Assembly: GCA_007125415.1 (NCBI GenBank)
Contig: SLDH01000132.1
Coordinates: 1 to 14,300, forward strand
Length of the DNA: 14,300 nt
Direction of reading: 5' to 3'
Origin: Roseovarius sp.
GTDB lineage: Bacteria; Pseudomonadota; Alphaproteobacteria; Rhodobacterales; Rhodobacteraceae
Shown: positions 1 through 6,904 of the stretch, piece by piece
How positions within the stretch are numbered: the stretch's first letter is position 1
How the letters are laid out: every line of letters begins with the position of its first letter
The notes under the pieces: generated by a model
Seen by the model: only the letters and a program-made list of their open reading frames with translations
Databases searched by the model: none
Told to the model about the DNA's origin: nothing
Translations under genes and position numbers: made by a program

Positions 1-96
1 GCCAGCCGCCGTGCCCGGCGGCTCGACAACTTCGATTTCGAGGAACTGGCCCCCGAAGCGGACTCCGCCGTCATCCCCTTGCCGAAGGAAAGCTGA
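1..96 (+). CDS. C-terminal tail of an unidentified protein (partial, 5' end outside window)
   Basis: Frame 1 is open from the first base to a TGA at 94-96 and encodes 31 residues: an Arg-rich start (ASRRARRLDNFDF), then an acidic stretch and the end IPLPKES. The codons are GC-rich at the third position, as in the neighbouring genes, so it is plausibly coding. The fragment is too short to assign a family. It converges on the ATP synthase operon, with the terminator hairpin at 116-142 between them. Confidence 0.45.
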   Translation, partial: ASRRARRLDNFDFEELAPEADSAVIPLPKES

Positions 97-111
97 CACA
101 GCGGCGACAGG

Positions 112-142
112 AAAAGCCCGGAACAGGGCTGCTGTTCCGGGC
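112..142 (-). terminator. Rho-independent terminator of the ATP synthase Fo operon
   Basis: There is a perfect 11-bp stem: GCCCGGAACAG at 116-126, a 5-nt loop, and CTGTTCCGGGC at 132-142. On the minus strand the stem is followed by TTTT (112-115). It lies 24 bp beyond the atpF stop, as expected for the end of this operon. On the plus strand no T-run follows, so it would be a weaker terminator for the gene ending at 96. Confidence 0.85.
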
Positions 143-166
143 GGATTATGCTTTCGGGACCATTGA

Positions 167-727
167 TCAGTGAAGCTTCGCTTCGACCTCGCCGATGGCG
201 TCGTCGATGAGCTTGCTGGCGTCTGCCGCGCTCAGTTGCCTGGCAATCACTTCGCGAGAGGCAGAGATGGCGATGCTGATGGCCCGATCGCGCACTTCCC
301 TGACCGCAGCGGCCTCGGCTGAGGCGATCTGCTCATCTGCGGCCTTCATGCGCCGGGCAATCGAGACTTCGAGGTCTTCACGAGCCTTCTGTGCCGCTTC
401 GGCTGCTTCCTGCTTGGCATGGGCAATGATGCGCTCCGCGCGGGCCTGCACCTCTTTCTCCTCGCGCTCATATTTCTCCACAAGGTCCTGCGCCTCCTTG
501 CGCAGGGCGCGTGCTTCATCAAGCTCGTGCCTGATGCCTTCGGCACGCTTGTCCAGAAGGCCGCCGACAATGCCGGGCACCTTGAAATACATCATCAGCG
601 CGATGAAGGCGAGGAACCCGAGCAGCACCACGAAATCGGTGTTGTGCAGCGAAAAGAAAGGCTTGCTGGCGGCAAAGGCCGGGCTGGCAACGCTGACGCC
701 GAGCAGGAGGGCAAGCAATCTTGTCAT
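167..727 (-). CDS. atpF: ATP synthase Fo subunit b
   Basis: This is the peripheral stalk subunit of F1Fo ATP synthase, anchored in the inner membrane and holding F1 stationary. The product is 186 aa. The N-terminus has a hydrophobic leader-like segment (residues ~3-20, ending ASPAFAAS). A membrane helix follows (~31-48, FVVLLGFLAFIALMMYF), and then a long Ala/Glu/Lys/Arg-rich coiled coil to ~residue 150 (KYEREEKEVQARAE...). The ATG start at 727 is preceded by AAGGAT. It begins 4 bp after the atpF' stop, so the two are translationally close. Having two different b-type genes side by side is typical of alphaproteobacteria and other phototroph-related lineages, where b and b' form a heterodimer. 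The N-terminal hydrophobic stretch before the real anchor could be a cleaved signal peptide, but this cannot be decided here. Confidence 0.93.
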   Translation of the reverse strand: MTRLLALLLGVSVASPAFAASKPFFSLHNTDFVVLLGFLAFIALMMYFKVPGIVGGLLDKRAEGIRHELDEARALRKEAQDLVEKYEREEKEVQARAERIIAHAKQEAAEAAQKAREDLEVSIARRMKAADEQIASAEAAAVREVRDRAISIAISASREVIARQLSAADASKLIDDAIGEVEAKLH

Positions 728-731
728 CGCG

Positions 732-1301
732 TTATCCTTTCATCCGGGTGGCTACGGCAGAGGATATGGCCTTGCCATCCGCCTTTCCGCCCATGACGGC
801 CACAATCTCTTTCGAGGCATCCTCGGCGACAGCCTTGACGTTCTCAAGCGCGCTTGATCGTATCGCGGCAATGGTCTTTTCGCCTTCGGCGGCGCGCGCC
901 GCGATCTCGGCATCGGCCTTGGCGATGGCATCGTTCAGATCGGCCTTGATCTCTTCCTTGGCGGCGTCGATGATCTTCTGTGCTTCGGCGCGAGCCGTGA
1001 CGAGCGCCTTCTGATAGGCTTCTTCCGCGGCAACCGCCTTGGCCTTCAGATCTTCCGCGGCGGCGAGATCATTGGTGATCGTCCCCTGACGTTCGGCCAG
1101 AACCGCAGCGATACGCGGCAGGGCGATGCGAGACAGGACAAAGAAGATCACGATAAGTGTGATCGCCAGCCAGAAAATCTGATTTCCCCACCAGTCGAAG
1201 CAAAGTTGCGGCATGCCGACAGCATAGCCATCCACCACGCACTCGCCCGCGAGCTCCTCTTGATACGGCATTTCCTGCCCGGCTTGTGTATCTGTCGCCA
1301 T
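732..1301 (-). CDS. atpF2: ATP synthase Fo subunit b'
   Basis: This is the second b-type stalk subunit (also called atpG or atpX), 189 aa, which pairs with AtpF in the peripheral stalk. The N-terminal ~38 residues are hydrophilic and include two cysteines. The membrane helix is at ~45-62 ([18 protein letters not shown]), followed by [14 protein letters not shown], the conserved junction of b' proteins. A long charged and alanine-rich coiled coil then runs to the end. The ATG start at 1301 has an excellent ribosome site (GAAGGAGGG, minus strand) about 5 nt upstream. It sits 88 bp after atpE; that gap carries a large hairpin (1333-1362). The assignment rests on the order atpI-B-E-F'-F and the fold pattern. 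Confidence 0.92.
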   Translation of the reverse strand: MATDTQAGQEMPYQEELAGECVVDGYAVGMPQLCFDWWGNQIFWLAITLIVIFFVLSRIALPRIAAVLAERQGTITNDLAAAEDLKAKAVAAEEAYQKALVTARAEAQKIIDAAKEEIKADLNDAIAKADAEIAARAAEGEKTIAAIRSSALENVKAVAEDASKEIVAVMGGKADGKAISSAVATRMKG

Positions 1302-1332
1302 GGCGCCCTCCTTCGGGATATGTCCTGAGTAC

Positions 1333-1362
1333 CGGATGGGCGCTGTAAACGCTGCCCATCCG
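1333..1362 (-). promoter_or_regulatory. Hairpin between atpE and atpF' (probable mRNA stability or processing element)
   Basis: CGGATGGGC at 1333-1341 pairs perfectly with GCCCATCCG at 1354-1362: a 9-bp stem with a 12-nt inner part that can pair further through GC/GC. On the minus strand no T-run follows, so it is not a standard terminator. Its place just after atpE suits a 3' mRNA protecting structure, or partial attenuation, that would favour the c subunit, which is needed in many copies per complex. That role is inferred. Confidence 0.55.
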
Positions 1363-1389
1363 ACCGTAAGGATTGTCGTCCGAGCAGGC

Positions 1390-1614
1390 TTAGACGGCGA
1401 ACATCAGCAGCAGGGCGACGAGGAAGGCAAAGATGCCCAGCGCTTCTGCGAAGGCGATCCCGATGAAGAGCATCGCTGTCTGGCCGGGAGCGGCCGAGGG
1501 GTTGCGCAATGCGCCCGACAGGAAGTTGCCGGCCACGTGGCCAACGCCGATGGCGGCAGCGCCGGATCCGATTGCCGCGAGGCCAGCGCCGATATGTGCG
1601 AGTTCGCCTTCCAT
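1390..1614 (-). CDS. atpE: ATP synthase Fo subunit c (proteolipid)
   Basis: This is the rotor-ring subunit that carries protons through Fo. The product is 74 aa, the usual length. Helix 1 is Gly/Ala-rich ([19 protein letters not shown]), the polar loop contains RNP (ALRNPSA), and helix 2 carries the proton-binding carboxylate Glu in [18 protein letters not shown]. There is no Gln plus Ser/Thr sodium-binding pattern, so a proton ring is expected. A longer in-frame start at 1692 exists. The ATG at 1614 is chosen because it gives the conserved [10 protein letters not shown]-terminus and has a strong AAGGAG ribosome site just upstream, whereas the extension would overlap the end of atpB. It lies 55 bp after atpB. 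Confidence 0.96.
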   Translation of the reverse strand: MEGELAHIGAGLAAIGSGAAAIGVGHVAGNFLSGALRNPSAAPGQTAMLFIGIAFAEALGIFAFLVALLLMFAV

Positions 1615-1669
1615 TGTATTTCTCCTTACGATTTGGAAGTTGGATGTTGGGTGATGTCGGGTCTGACCT

Positions 1670-2425
1670 TCAGTGAGAGGGATGCAGCGCATCTTTCAGA
1701 TACACACAGGTCAGGATGGTGAAGACATAGGCCTGGATGAACGAGACGAGGATTTCCAAGCCGTACATGGCCACGATCGCCGCCACGGAAAGCGGGCTGA
1801 CCACGGCGATGGCGGCAAAGCCGGCAAAGACCTTGATCACCGCGTGACCGGCCATGAGGTTACCGGCAAGACGGATCGAATGGCTGACCGGGCGCACGAA
1901 ATACGAGATGACCTCGATGATCGCGAGCACCGGGCGCAGCGCGAGGGGGGCGCTGCTGACCCAGAACAGGCCGAGGAAGGCCATGCCGTTCTTGACGAAG
2001 CCCACCACCGTGACGGTGATGAATACCAGCAGGGCGAGCACGACCGAAACGGCGAAATGCGAGGTTGTCGTGAAGGCGAGCGGGATAAGCCCGAGGAAGT
2101 TCGCCACGACGATGAACATGAAAAGCGTCATGATGTAGGGAAAGAAGGGCAGGGCATCCTTGCCCGCGACATCTTCCACCATCTTGCGGATGAAGCCATA
2201 GGCAAGCTCGGCAACCGATTGCGCGCGCGAGGGAATGATGGAGCGGCCCGAAGAGCCGACCACCAGCAAGAGCACCACTGTCAGGATCGTCAGGGCCATC
2301 CAGAAGGTCACATTGGTGATGGTGAACATTCCCACGGGGCCATCGCCGAAAAGCGGCTTGACGATGAACTGGTCCATGGGGTGAAAAACCAGACCGCCAC
2401 TCTCGCCTTGCGCGTCACTTGCCAT
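1670..2425 (-). CDS. atpB: ATP synthase Fo subunit a
   Basis: This is the stator subunit that forms the proton half-channels against the c-ring in the inner membrane. The product is 251 aa with five to six hydrophobic segments. Diagnostic is the motif [14 protein letters not shown] (residues ~182-195), whose Arg is the essential residue facing the c-ring Glu. The C-terminal helix [17 protein letters not shown] is also characteristic. The N-terminus ([12 protein letters not shown]) matches the alphaproteobacterial form. The ATG at 2425 lies inside the end of atpI (11-bp overlap), so it is translationally coupled to it. The stop is TGA at 1670-1672. Confidence 0.96.
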   Translation of the reverse strand: MASDAQGESGGLVFHPMDQFIVKPLFGDGPVGMFTITNVTFWMALTILTVVLLLVVGSSGRSIIPSRAQSVAELAYGFIRKMVEDVAGKDALPFFPYIMTLFMFIVVANFLGLIPLAFTTTSHFAVSVVLALLVFITVTVVGFVKNGMAFLGLFWVSSAPLALRPVLAIIEVISYFVRPVSHSIRLAGNLMAGHAVIKVFAGFAAIAVVSPLSVAAIVAMYGLEILVSFIQAYVFTILTCVYLKDALHPSH

Positions 2426-2786
2426 CGGTCATCCTCTTCCTGTCATCCGCGTCATCGGTCGAGCCGCCGAAATCTCCCGGCTCATCAACCGCGTCTTTCC
2501 GTTCCAACTCCGCCGCGGTGCTCATCATCGTTTTGACCCCTGCCGCGAAGCCCAGCAATGTAAAGATCACGAGGAAAATCGGGATTGTCCCGAACAGGCT
2601 GTCCAGCCCGTACCCCATGCCGAAACCGATCGCGATGCCCGCCACCAGCTCTATCACCATCCGCCAGGCCTGTTGTGCCTGGGAATAATGCTCTTCCTGA
2701 TGGGGCTTGTCCGGGGCCTTGTTCTTCAACGCGTCGATACGCGCCTCAAGCTGCGCCAATCGCTCTGCCGCGTCGGGATCGGTCAC
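2415..2786 (-). CDS. atpI: AtpI/AtpZ-type ATP synthase assembly protein
   Basis: This small membrane protein heads the Fo operon. In other bacteria the family helps c-ring assembly or Mg2+ supply, and it is dispensable. The product is about 123 aa: a charged N-terminal coiled coil ([15 protein letters not shown]), two membrane helices ([22 protein letters not shown] and [17 protein letters not shown]), and an acidic hydrophilic tail. Start choice: a TTG at 2792 is possible, but the AAGGG upstream is too close to it. The GTG at 2786 sits about 9 nt after the AAGGG and is preferred. It overlaps atpB by 11 bp and is preceded by a candidate promoter at 2816-2844. Confidence 0.85.
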   Translation of the reverse strand: MTDPDAAERLAQLEARIDALKNKAPDKPHQEEHYSQAQQAWRMVIELVAGIAIGFGMGYGLDSLFGTIPIFLVIFTLLGFAAGVKTMMSTAAELERKDAVDEPGDFGGSTDDADDRKRMTDGK

Positions 2787-2815
2787 GCCCAAATTCCCTT
2801 CAGGTTGATGGCCTT

Positions 2816-2844
2816 TTGCTAAGCGCGCACTGCGCCCGAGTCAA
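2816..2844 (-). promoter_or_regulatory. Candidate sigma-70-type promoter of the ATP synthase operon
   Basis: On the minus strand TTGACT (2844-2839, 5/6 to the -35 consensus) is separated by exactly 17 bp from TAGCAA (2821-2816, a weak -10). This would place transcription start about 20-25 nt before the GTG of atpI. The strong -35 with a poor -10 is common for alphaproteobacterial housekeeping promoters. Confidence 0.5.
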
Positions 2845-2968
2845 GCGCTGCGACGGGCCGGCGGCCTGCCCTGCAAATCATTGGATTCTTGAGTATTTTT
2901 GGCAAAATGAAGCTGACCTGACTGATCCTGACCATGCCGTGAGGCCCATTCGGCGCCGGTCGGGATAT

Positions 2969-3421
2969 TCAACCGGATGGTTGAGTCTTGTCGTGTGGCT
3001 CTGCCGGGTCACGGACGACAAAGACCGAAACCGGGGCGTGACGCGCCATGCGGCCGCCATGGGAATTGACCAGATACTCGACCCATCCGGGGCGATGGCT
3101 GGCCATCACCACGAGATCCGCCTGCAGGTCGCCGATGGCCTCGATCAGTTTGTGATCCACCTCGACGCTGGGATCGGGAACATCGTAGCTGCGGCTGCCC
3201 ACCTCGACGCCGCGCGCTGCCGCGATCTCGTCTGCGTAGAGCGCGAGACGTCGGCCATATTCCTCGCTGGAATGCGAAACCTTGCCCTGCAAGCCCCCGC
3301 TGACGCTCACAAGGGTGAGTTGCGCGCCATAAAGCTGCGCGAGATCACAGGCGATCGCGACTCCATGCGCCCAGCTTTCCTTCTCGGCCAGATCGACCGG
3401 AACCATGATATGTTCGAACAT
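2969..3421 (-). CDS. Universal stress protein, UspA family
   Basis: This is a cytoplasmic stress-response protein of the UspA fold, 150 aa, single domain. The N-terminal strand MFEHIMVPVDL with its Asp is the typical beta-1 of the family. VVMASHRPGW followed by NSHGGRMARHAPVSVFVV is the region that holds the ATP-binding motif G-x2-G-x9-G-(S/T). Here the second Gly is Glu (GWVE) and the final Ser/Thr is Gly (HGG), so nucleotide binding may be altered or absent. The longer reading frame to 3523 is rejected because the ATG at 3421 has a strong GAAGGAGGG site and matches the family N-terminus. It is divergent from the arsR-like gene. A candidate FNR-type site lies upstream at 3472-3489. Confidence 0.9.
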   Translation of the reverse strand: MFEHIMVPVDLAEKESWAHGVAIACDLAQLYGAQLTLVSVSGGLQGKVSHSSEEYGRRLALYADEIAAARGVEVGSRSYDVPDPSVEVDHKLIEAIGDLQADLVVMASHRPGWVEYLVNSHGGRMARHAPVSVFVVRDPAEPHDKTQPSG

Positions 3422-3471
3422 TGCAGACCCTCCTTCTGTCGGATCATGATGACAGCCAGCGCGCCGAGGTG

Positions 3472-3489
3472 CCTTGTGCGAGATCAAGG
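3472..3489. promoter_or_regulatory. Candidate FNR/FnrL-type binding site in the usp-arsR divergent region
   Basis: CCTTGTGCGAGATCAAGG is a near-palindrome. Its core TTGTGCGAGATCAA matches the FNR consensus TTGAT-N4-ATCAA at 8 of 10 defined positions. Its centre (3480/3481) would be near -41.5 if the minus-strand CATCAT at 3451-3446 serves as the -10 of usp, the classical activating position. Usp genes are frequent FNR-family targets. This is a pattern match only. Confidence 0.4.
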
Positions 3490-3534
3490 CGTGGCTTGAC
3501 GGAGGCGCGGGCTTCGCGCACACCCTGACCGGAC

Positions 3535-3864
3535 ATGACCCATTCGCTCGACATCATCTTCGCCGCGCTGGCCGACCCTACCCGCCGTGCCATCCTCGTG
3601 ATGTTGCTCGAGGATGACATGGCCGTCACGGATGTGGCCGAGCCCTTCGAGATGAGCCTCGCCGCGATTTCCAAACATCTCAACATTCTCGGCCGGGCAG
3701 GGCTGATCAGCCAGGAAAGGCGCGGCCGCGTGAAATGGTGCAAGCTGGAGCCGGATGCGATGCGCGACGCCAGCATCTGGATGCAAAGCTTCGGGCAGTT
3801 CGAGGCGGTGCATCTGGAGGCGTTCGAGCGGTTTCTGGAAGCTGAACTGCGCGGCAATGACTGA
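3535..3864 (+). CDS. ArsR-family winged-helix transcriptional regulator
   Basis: A 109-aa DNA-binding regulator. The N-terminus has the ArsR-family signature LADPTRRAILVMLL (residues ~12-25). The recognition helix-turn-helix is SLAAISKHLNILGRAGLI (~41-58), followed by the wing QERRGRVKWCKLEP. The metal-sensing Cys-Val-Cys pair of ArsR/SmtB is missing (AVTDVAE in its place), so it is probably not a metal sensor; it resembles the SdpR/YdfF-like subgroup. The start is ATG at 3535 without a strong ribosome site. Its stop overlaps the start of the glycosyltransferase gene by 8 bp, so the two are likely co-transcribed. It may autoregulate from the 113-bp divergent region shared with usp. Confidence 0.88.
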   Translation: MTHSLDIIFAALADPTRRAILVMLLEDDMAVTDVAEPFEMSLAAISKHLNILGRAGLISQERRGRVKWCKLEPDAMRDASIWMQSFGQFEAVHLEAFERFLEAELRGND

Positions 3865-4861
3865 CGGGGACGCGCCGCTGAGGCTCGGGGAGTTGCCGCC
3901 GCCGATCATCGAGCCGTTGCGCGAGGCGCAGGTTGTGGCGGTGCGCGGTGAGGGTTTCGCCAATGGGGTGTTTCGTGCCGATGGCAGCTTTTGCGAATTG
4001 TCGCGGACCCGGATTTCCGACAGCCGCTTCACCGATCGCGCGGCGAGGCCCTTGGTGCAACCGGCGGAGCGGCTTGCCGGCTCCTATCTCTTTGCCGGGT
4101 TGGGCCGTCATCATTTCGGGCATTTCCTCATGGAAACCGCCAGCCGTCTGTGGGCGCTCGACGGGCGTGAGGCGCAGTTTGACGGCCTGATCCTGCTGCC
4201 CATGCCGGGAATCGATTTCGCCGCCGTGCTGCGCCGCCGGTTGCAGGTCTTCTTCGATCTGATGGGGTGCGGTCTGCCGATCCATCTTGTGCAGCGCGAC
4301 CTGATGGTGGAGCGGCTCCACGTACCTGCGCAGGGCTTCGGCCATTTGCAATGGTCCGCGGCCACTCTTCCTTTTCGCCGGTTTGTCCGCGACCGGATCG
4401 AAGGGGCCTGCCGCCCCGAGGGTCCGGAAAAGATCTACATTTCGCGCAGCAGGCTCAAGCACGCCTTCCAGCATGTGGATCAGGAAGCGCGGATCGAGGC
4501 ACTGATGCGCGCGGCGGGCTATACCGTCTTTCATCCCGAACAGCATGACATGATGGTGCAATGCCAGACCTATCGCGCGGCGCGGGTCATCGTGGGTGGT
4601 GACGGATCGGCTTTTCATCTGGTGCCCTTCGCGATGCGGCCCGACACGCGGGTGGGTCTCATTCAGCGCCGCCTGCGCCGCGCGCCCGTGGATGCCATCG
4701 CGAACCAGATCGAGGCGTTCGCACGGGTCGATCTGGTGCGGCTCGACCCGCTCTGTCGTGGTGAGGACGGCACCTTGTTGCCCTCGGTGGGGCGCAAGCA
4801 GACCCAGCCTCTGGATTTCGAGCGCCTGAGGGCGCAACTGGAGGCGGCAGCCCTGATCTGA
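3857..4861 (+). CDS. Glycosyltransferase family 61 (DUF563)-like protein
   Basis: The product is 334 aa. The pattern is that of GT61: HHFGHFLMETASRLWAL (residues ~85-101) corresponds to the family's H-x2-H-[WF]-x-x-E block, YISRSRL (~194-200) to the conserved YxSR motif, and GYTVFHPEQHDMMVQCQTYRAARVIVGGDGSAFH (~221-254) to the C-terminal G-x-x-V...A...IGGxGSxxxN donor-binding region. The acceptor is unknown; bacterial members are usually tied to capsule, exopolysaccharide or LPS. No signal peptide or membrane helix is visible, so it is probably cytosolic. The longer frame from 3755 lies inside arsR. The ATG at 3857 overlaps the arsR stop (ATGACTGA) and is preferred. Confidence 0.8.
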   Translation: MTDGDAPLRLGELPPPIIEPLREAQVVAVRGEGFANGVFRADGSFCELSRTRISDSRFTDRAARPLVQPAERLAGSYLFAGLGRHHFGHFLMETASRLWALDGREAQFDGLILLPMPGIDFAAVLRRRLQVFFDLMGCGLPIHLVQRDLMVERLHVPAQGFGHLQWSAATLPFRRFVRDRIEGACRPEGPEKIYISRSRLKHAFQHVDQEARIEALMRAAGYTVFHPEQHDMMVQCQTYRAARVIVGGDGSAFHLVPFAMRPDTRVGLIQRRLRRAPVDAIANQIEAFARVDLVRLDPLCRGEDGTLLPSVGRKQTQPLDFERLRAQLEAAALI

Positions 4862-4943
4862 GGCGCGCCGCATGGGTGCTGCGCCCCGCAGCCATCACCG
4901 CCAGACCGGCAATGGTTGCGGCGCATCAGGGCAGTCCTGACGC

Positions 4944-4972
4944 TTGCTCCTGCCCCCGCCCGCCCATATAAG
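4944..4972 (+). promoter_or_regulatory. Candidate promoter of the pyrB-plsY operon
   Basis: TTGCTC (4944-4949) and TATAAG (4967-4972, 5/6 to the -10 consensus) are spaced exactly 17 bp apart. They lie in the 135-bp gap before pyrB and predict a leader of only about 18 nt. The leader holds the GGAGCGGAGG ribosome site and has no room for a pyrimidine attenuator, so any UTP control would have to act elsewhere. Confidence 0.5.
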
Positions 4973-4996
4973 CGCCTAAAGCGGAGCGGAGGCGGC

Positions 4997-5947
4997 ATGA
5001 GCTATTCACATTCCCACCTGCTGGGGATCGAACCCCTGAGCCCGCCCGAGATCACCACGATCCTCGATCTGGCCAATCAATATGCCGATCTGAACCGGCG
5101 CGGCGGGGCACAGGATAAGACGCTCGCCGGCCTCACCCAGATCAACATGTTCTTCGAAAACTCCACCCGCACGCTGGCCAGTTTCGAACTGGCGGGGGTG
5201 CGGCTTGGCGCGGATGTGATGAACATGTCGATGCAGGCCAGCAGCATCAAGAAGGGCGAGACGCTGATCGACACGGCGCTTACGCTCAATGCGATGCGCC
5301 CGGACCTGCTGGTGGTGCGCCACCCGCAATCGGGCGCGGTGGATCTTCTGGCGCAGAAGGTGAACTGCGCCGTGCTCAACGCTGGTGACGGGCGCCACGA
5401 GCACCCCACGCAGGCGCTTCTTGACGCGCTGACGATTCGGAGGGCGAAGGGGCGGTTGCACCGGCTCAGCATCGCGATCTGCGGGGATATCGCCCATTCC
5501 CGCGTGGCGCGATCCAACATCCTGTTGCTGGGCAAGATGGAAAACCGGCTGCGCCTCATCGGCCCGCCCACCCTGATGCCGTCGGGCATTCGCGATTTCG
5601 GCGTGGAAGTGTTCGAGGACATGCAGGAGGGTTTGCGGGATGTGGATGTGGTGATGATGCTGCGGCTTCAGCGCGAGCGCATGGATGGCGGCTTCATTCC
5701 CAGCGAACGCGAATATTATCACCGTTACGGGCTTGATGCCGAAAAGCTGCGCCATGCCAAGCCCGATGCCATCGTCATGCATCCCGGCCCGATGAACCGG
5801 GGGGTCGAAATCGACGGGGAAATCGCCGATGACATCAATCGCAGCGTCATCCAGGAGCAGGTGGAAATGGGTGTCGCGGTGCGCATGGCCGCCATGGACC
5901 TGTTGGCGCGCAACCTGCGGGCACGCCCGCGGGAGGTGATGGCATGA
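4997..5947 (+). CDS. pyrB: Aspartate carbamoyltransferase catalytic subunit
   Basis: This enzyme condenses carbamoyl phosphate with L-aspartate to carbamoyl aspartate, step two of de novo pyrimidine synthesis, in the cytosol. The product is 316 aa, normal for the catalytic chain. Visible motifs: STRT (56-59, carbamoyl-phosphate loop) followed by SFE, SIKKGE (83-88), RHP (108-110), HPTQALLD (136-143), HSRVARS (167-173), RLQRER (223-228, aspartate loop) and HPGPMNRG (262-269). A longer frame begins at 4916. The ATG at 4997 is chosen because of the GGAGG just upstream and the conserved [11 protein letters not shown] start. No pyrI regulatory chain is present; instead a PyrC'-like gene follows in the same operon. 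The stop overlaps the next gene (ATGA). Confidence 0.97.
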   Translation: MSYSHSHLLGIEPLSPPEITTILDLANQYADLNRRGGAQDKTLAGLTQINMFFENSTRTLASFELAGVRLGADVMNMSMQASSIKKGETLIDTALTLNAMRPDLLVVRHPQSGAVDLLAQKVNCAVLNAGDGRHEHPTQALLDALTIRRAKGRLHRLSIAICGDIAHSRVARSNILLLGKMENRLRLIGPPTLMPSGIRDFGVEVFEDMQEGLRDVDVVMMLRLQRERMDGGFIPSEREYYHRYGLDAEKLRHAKPDAIVMHPGPMNRGVEIDGEIADDINRSVIQEQVEMGVAVRMAAMDLLARNLRARPREVMA

Positions 5948-6465
5948 GCGAGCGTTTCGAGGTCAGGGGCGACGAGCACGGGCTCGTGCGGCTTTTTCTG
6001 GTGGATATCCCCCCCGAGGAAGTGGGTGCCTTTGACGCTGCGGCCGCGCTGGGCATCGAAAAGCTGGACCCTGGGCAGATCGAGGTTTTTCCGCTGACCG
6101 ATCTGAAGGGGCTCGGCCTTTCGGGATACATGCGCGAGGGGCTTGGCATCGCCGAGGAAGAGATCGATGCCGCGCGGCTCGATGCGCTCGAAGGAGTTGT
6201 ATTCGTGCTGCGCTCGGCGGCTTTCGAAGGGGCCACGCTCACGCTCACGCCGCGCGCGCCCTTGCGCTGGATCGGCACCTACCGGGAGGAAACCGCGCCG
6301 GTGAGCTTCGAACGGCTGCCTGACGCGTTGGCCCGGGGTGCGGTTGCGCCGGAAGAGCCGGTGGGGAAGCGGCCCTCGGATGCCGCCATGTCGGGGCGGG
6401 TGGCGATGGTGGCCTTGCTGATCATCTTTGCGCTGACAGCCCTTGTCTTGTGGATTGCGGGATGA
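5944..6465 (+). CDS. Tail-anchored hypothetical protein in the pyr operon
   Basis: I do not recognise a family. The product is 173 aa: an acidic soluble domain of ~145 residues ([23 protein letters not shown]...), then a short linker and one C-terminal hydrophobic helix ([19 protein letters not shown], ~155-173). The soluble part would therefore face the cytoplasm with the C-tail in the membrane. The start ATG overlaps the pyrB stop and its own stop overlaps the next start, both by ATGA, so translation is coupled across the three genes. Codon use is like its neighbours. Its position between pyrB and two PH-like membrane proteins suggests a membrane-associated role, but no function can be given. 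Confidence 0.8.
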   Translation: MSERFEVRGDEHGLVRLFLVDIPPEEVGAFDAAAALGIEKLDPGQIEVFPLTDLKGLGLSGYMREGLGIAEEEIDAARLDALEGVVFVLRSAAFEGATLTLTPRAPLRWIGTYREETAPVSFERLPDALARGAVAPEEPVGKRPSDAAMSGRVAMVALLIIFALTALVLWIAG

Positions 6466-6902
6466 ACACGCCGTCTTCCCGCATGACGCCCGCCGCCGCT
6501 CTGGAAGAGGGCGAGGAGGTGATCGCCAGCTTTCAGGCCGACCGGATGACCTATATCCGCGATCATGCCTGGATGGCGGCGCTGGCCATGGGTGGCGGCA
6601 TGGCGATCCTCTGGACGACGGGCAATCCGCATGTCTGGACGGGGGCTGTTGGCGGGCTGGCCGCGATCGTGATCCGGGGCTGGTATGTGGCATCCGATGA
6701 GTTGACCGCGCGCTGGGATCTGACGGATCGCCGGCTTCTCGGGCCGCAGACCCGCGCGGTGCGCCTTGATCAGATCGCACAGGTGCGCGGCCTGGGCAGC
6801 GCGGTGCAGGTGGTCAGCAAGGGGGGCGACAAGCACCTCATCAAATATCTCGCCGACAAGAGCACCGTGATGGACCGGATCCGCCGGGCGGCGGGGATTT
6901 GA
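6462..6902 (+). CDS. Membrane protein with bacterial PH-like (bPH2-type) domain
   Basis: The product is 146 aa. After a short cytoplasmic stretch (EEGEEVIASFQADRMTYIRDHA) come two closely spaced membrane segments (WMAALAMGGGMAILWTTG and VWTGAVGGLAAIVIRGWYVA). A small domain follows with the pattern ELTARWDLTDRRLLGPQT...VRLDQIAQVRGLGSAVQVVS, which resembles the bacterial PH / DUF304 pattern (yxLTdxRl...i.l..I..V). Such proteins are inner-membrane proteins of mostly unknown function. The ATG at 6462 overlaps the previous stop (ATGA); a GTG 12 bp upstream is less likely. The next gene starts 2 bp after its stop. Confidence 0.78.
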   Translation: MNTPSSRMTPAAALEEGEEVIASFQADRMTYIRDHAWMAALAMGGGMAILWTTGNPHVWTGAVGGLAAIVIRGWYVASDELTARWDLTDRRLLGPQTRAVRLDQIAQVRGLGSAVQVVSKGGDKHLIKYLADKSTVMDRIRRAAGI

Positions 6903-6904
6903 GC

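Noticed and set aside
195..857. Long plus-strand frame opposite atpF/atpF'
   Set aside because: It is the antisense shadow of the Ala-rich coiled-coil genes; its protein is Ser/Ala/Arg-rich with no family pattern and no ribosome site.
1673..2536. 287-aa plus-strand frame opposite atpB and atpI
   Set aside because: The product is rich in His, Asp, Arg and Gly, typical of the reverse strand of a membrane-protein gene. The minus-strand atpB has its essential motifs.
2969..2984. Hairpin TCAACC-ggat-GGTTGA at the usp stop codon as a terminator
   Set aside because: The stem is only 6 bp, overlaps the stop codon, and has no T-run after it on the minus strand.
3707..4873. 388-aa minus-strand frame opposite the GT61 gene
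   Set aside because: It is Arg/Pro/His-rich low-complexity protein, and the plus-strand frame carries the GT61 motifs.
4870..4895. GC-rich snapback after the GT61 gene as a terminator
   Set aside because: The stem is about 5 bp (GCTGC/GCAGC) without a T-run, not strong enough to report as a terminator.
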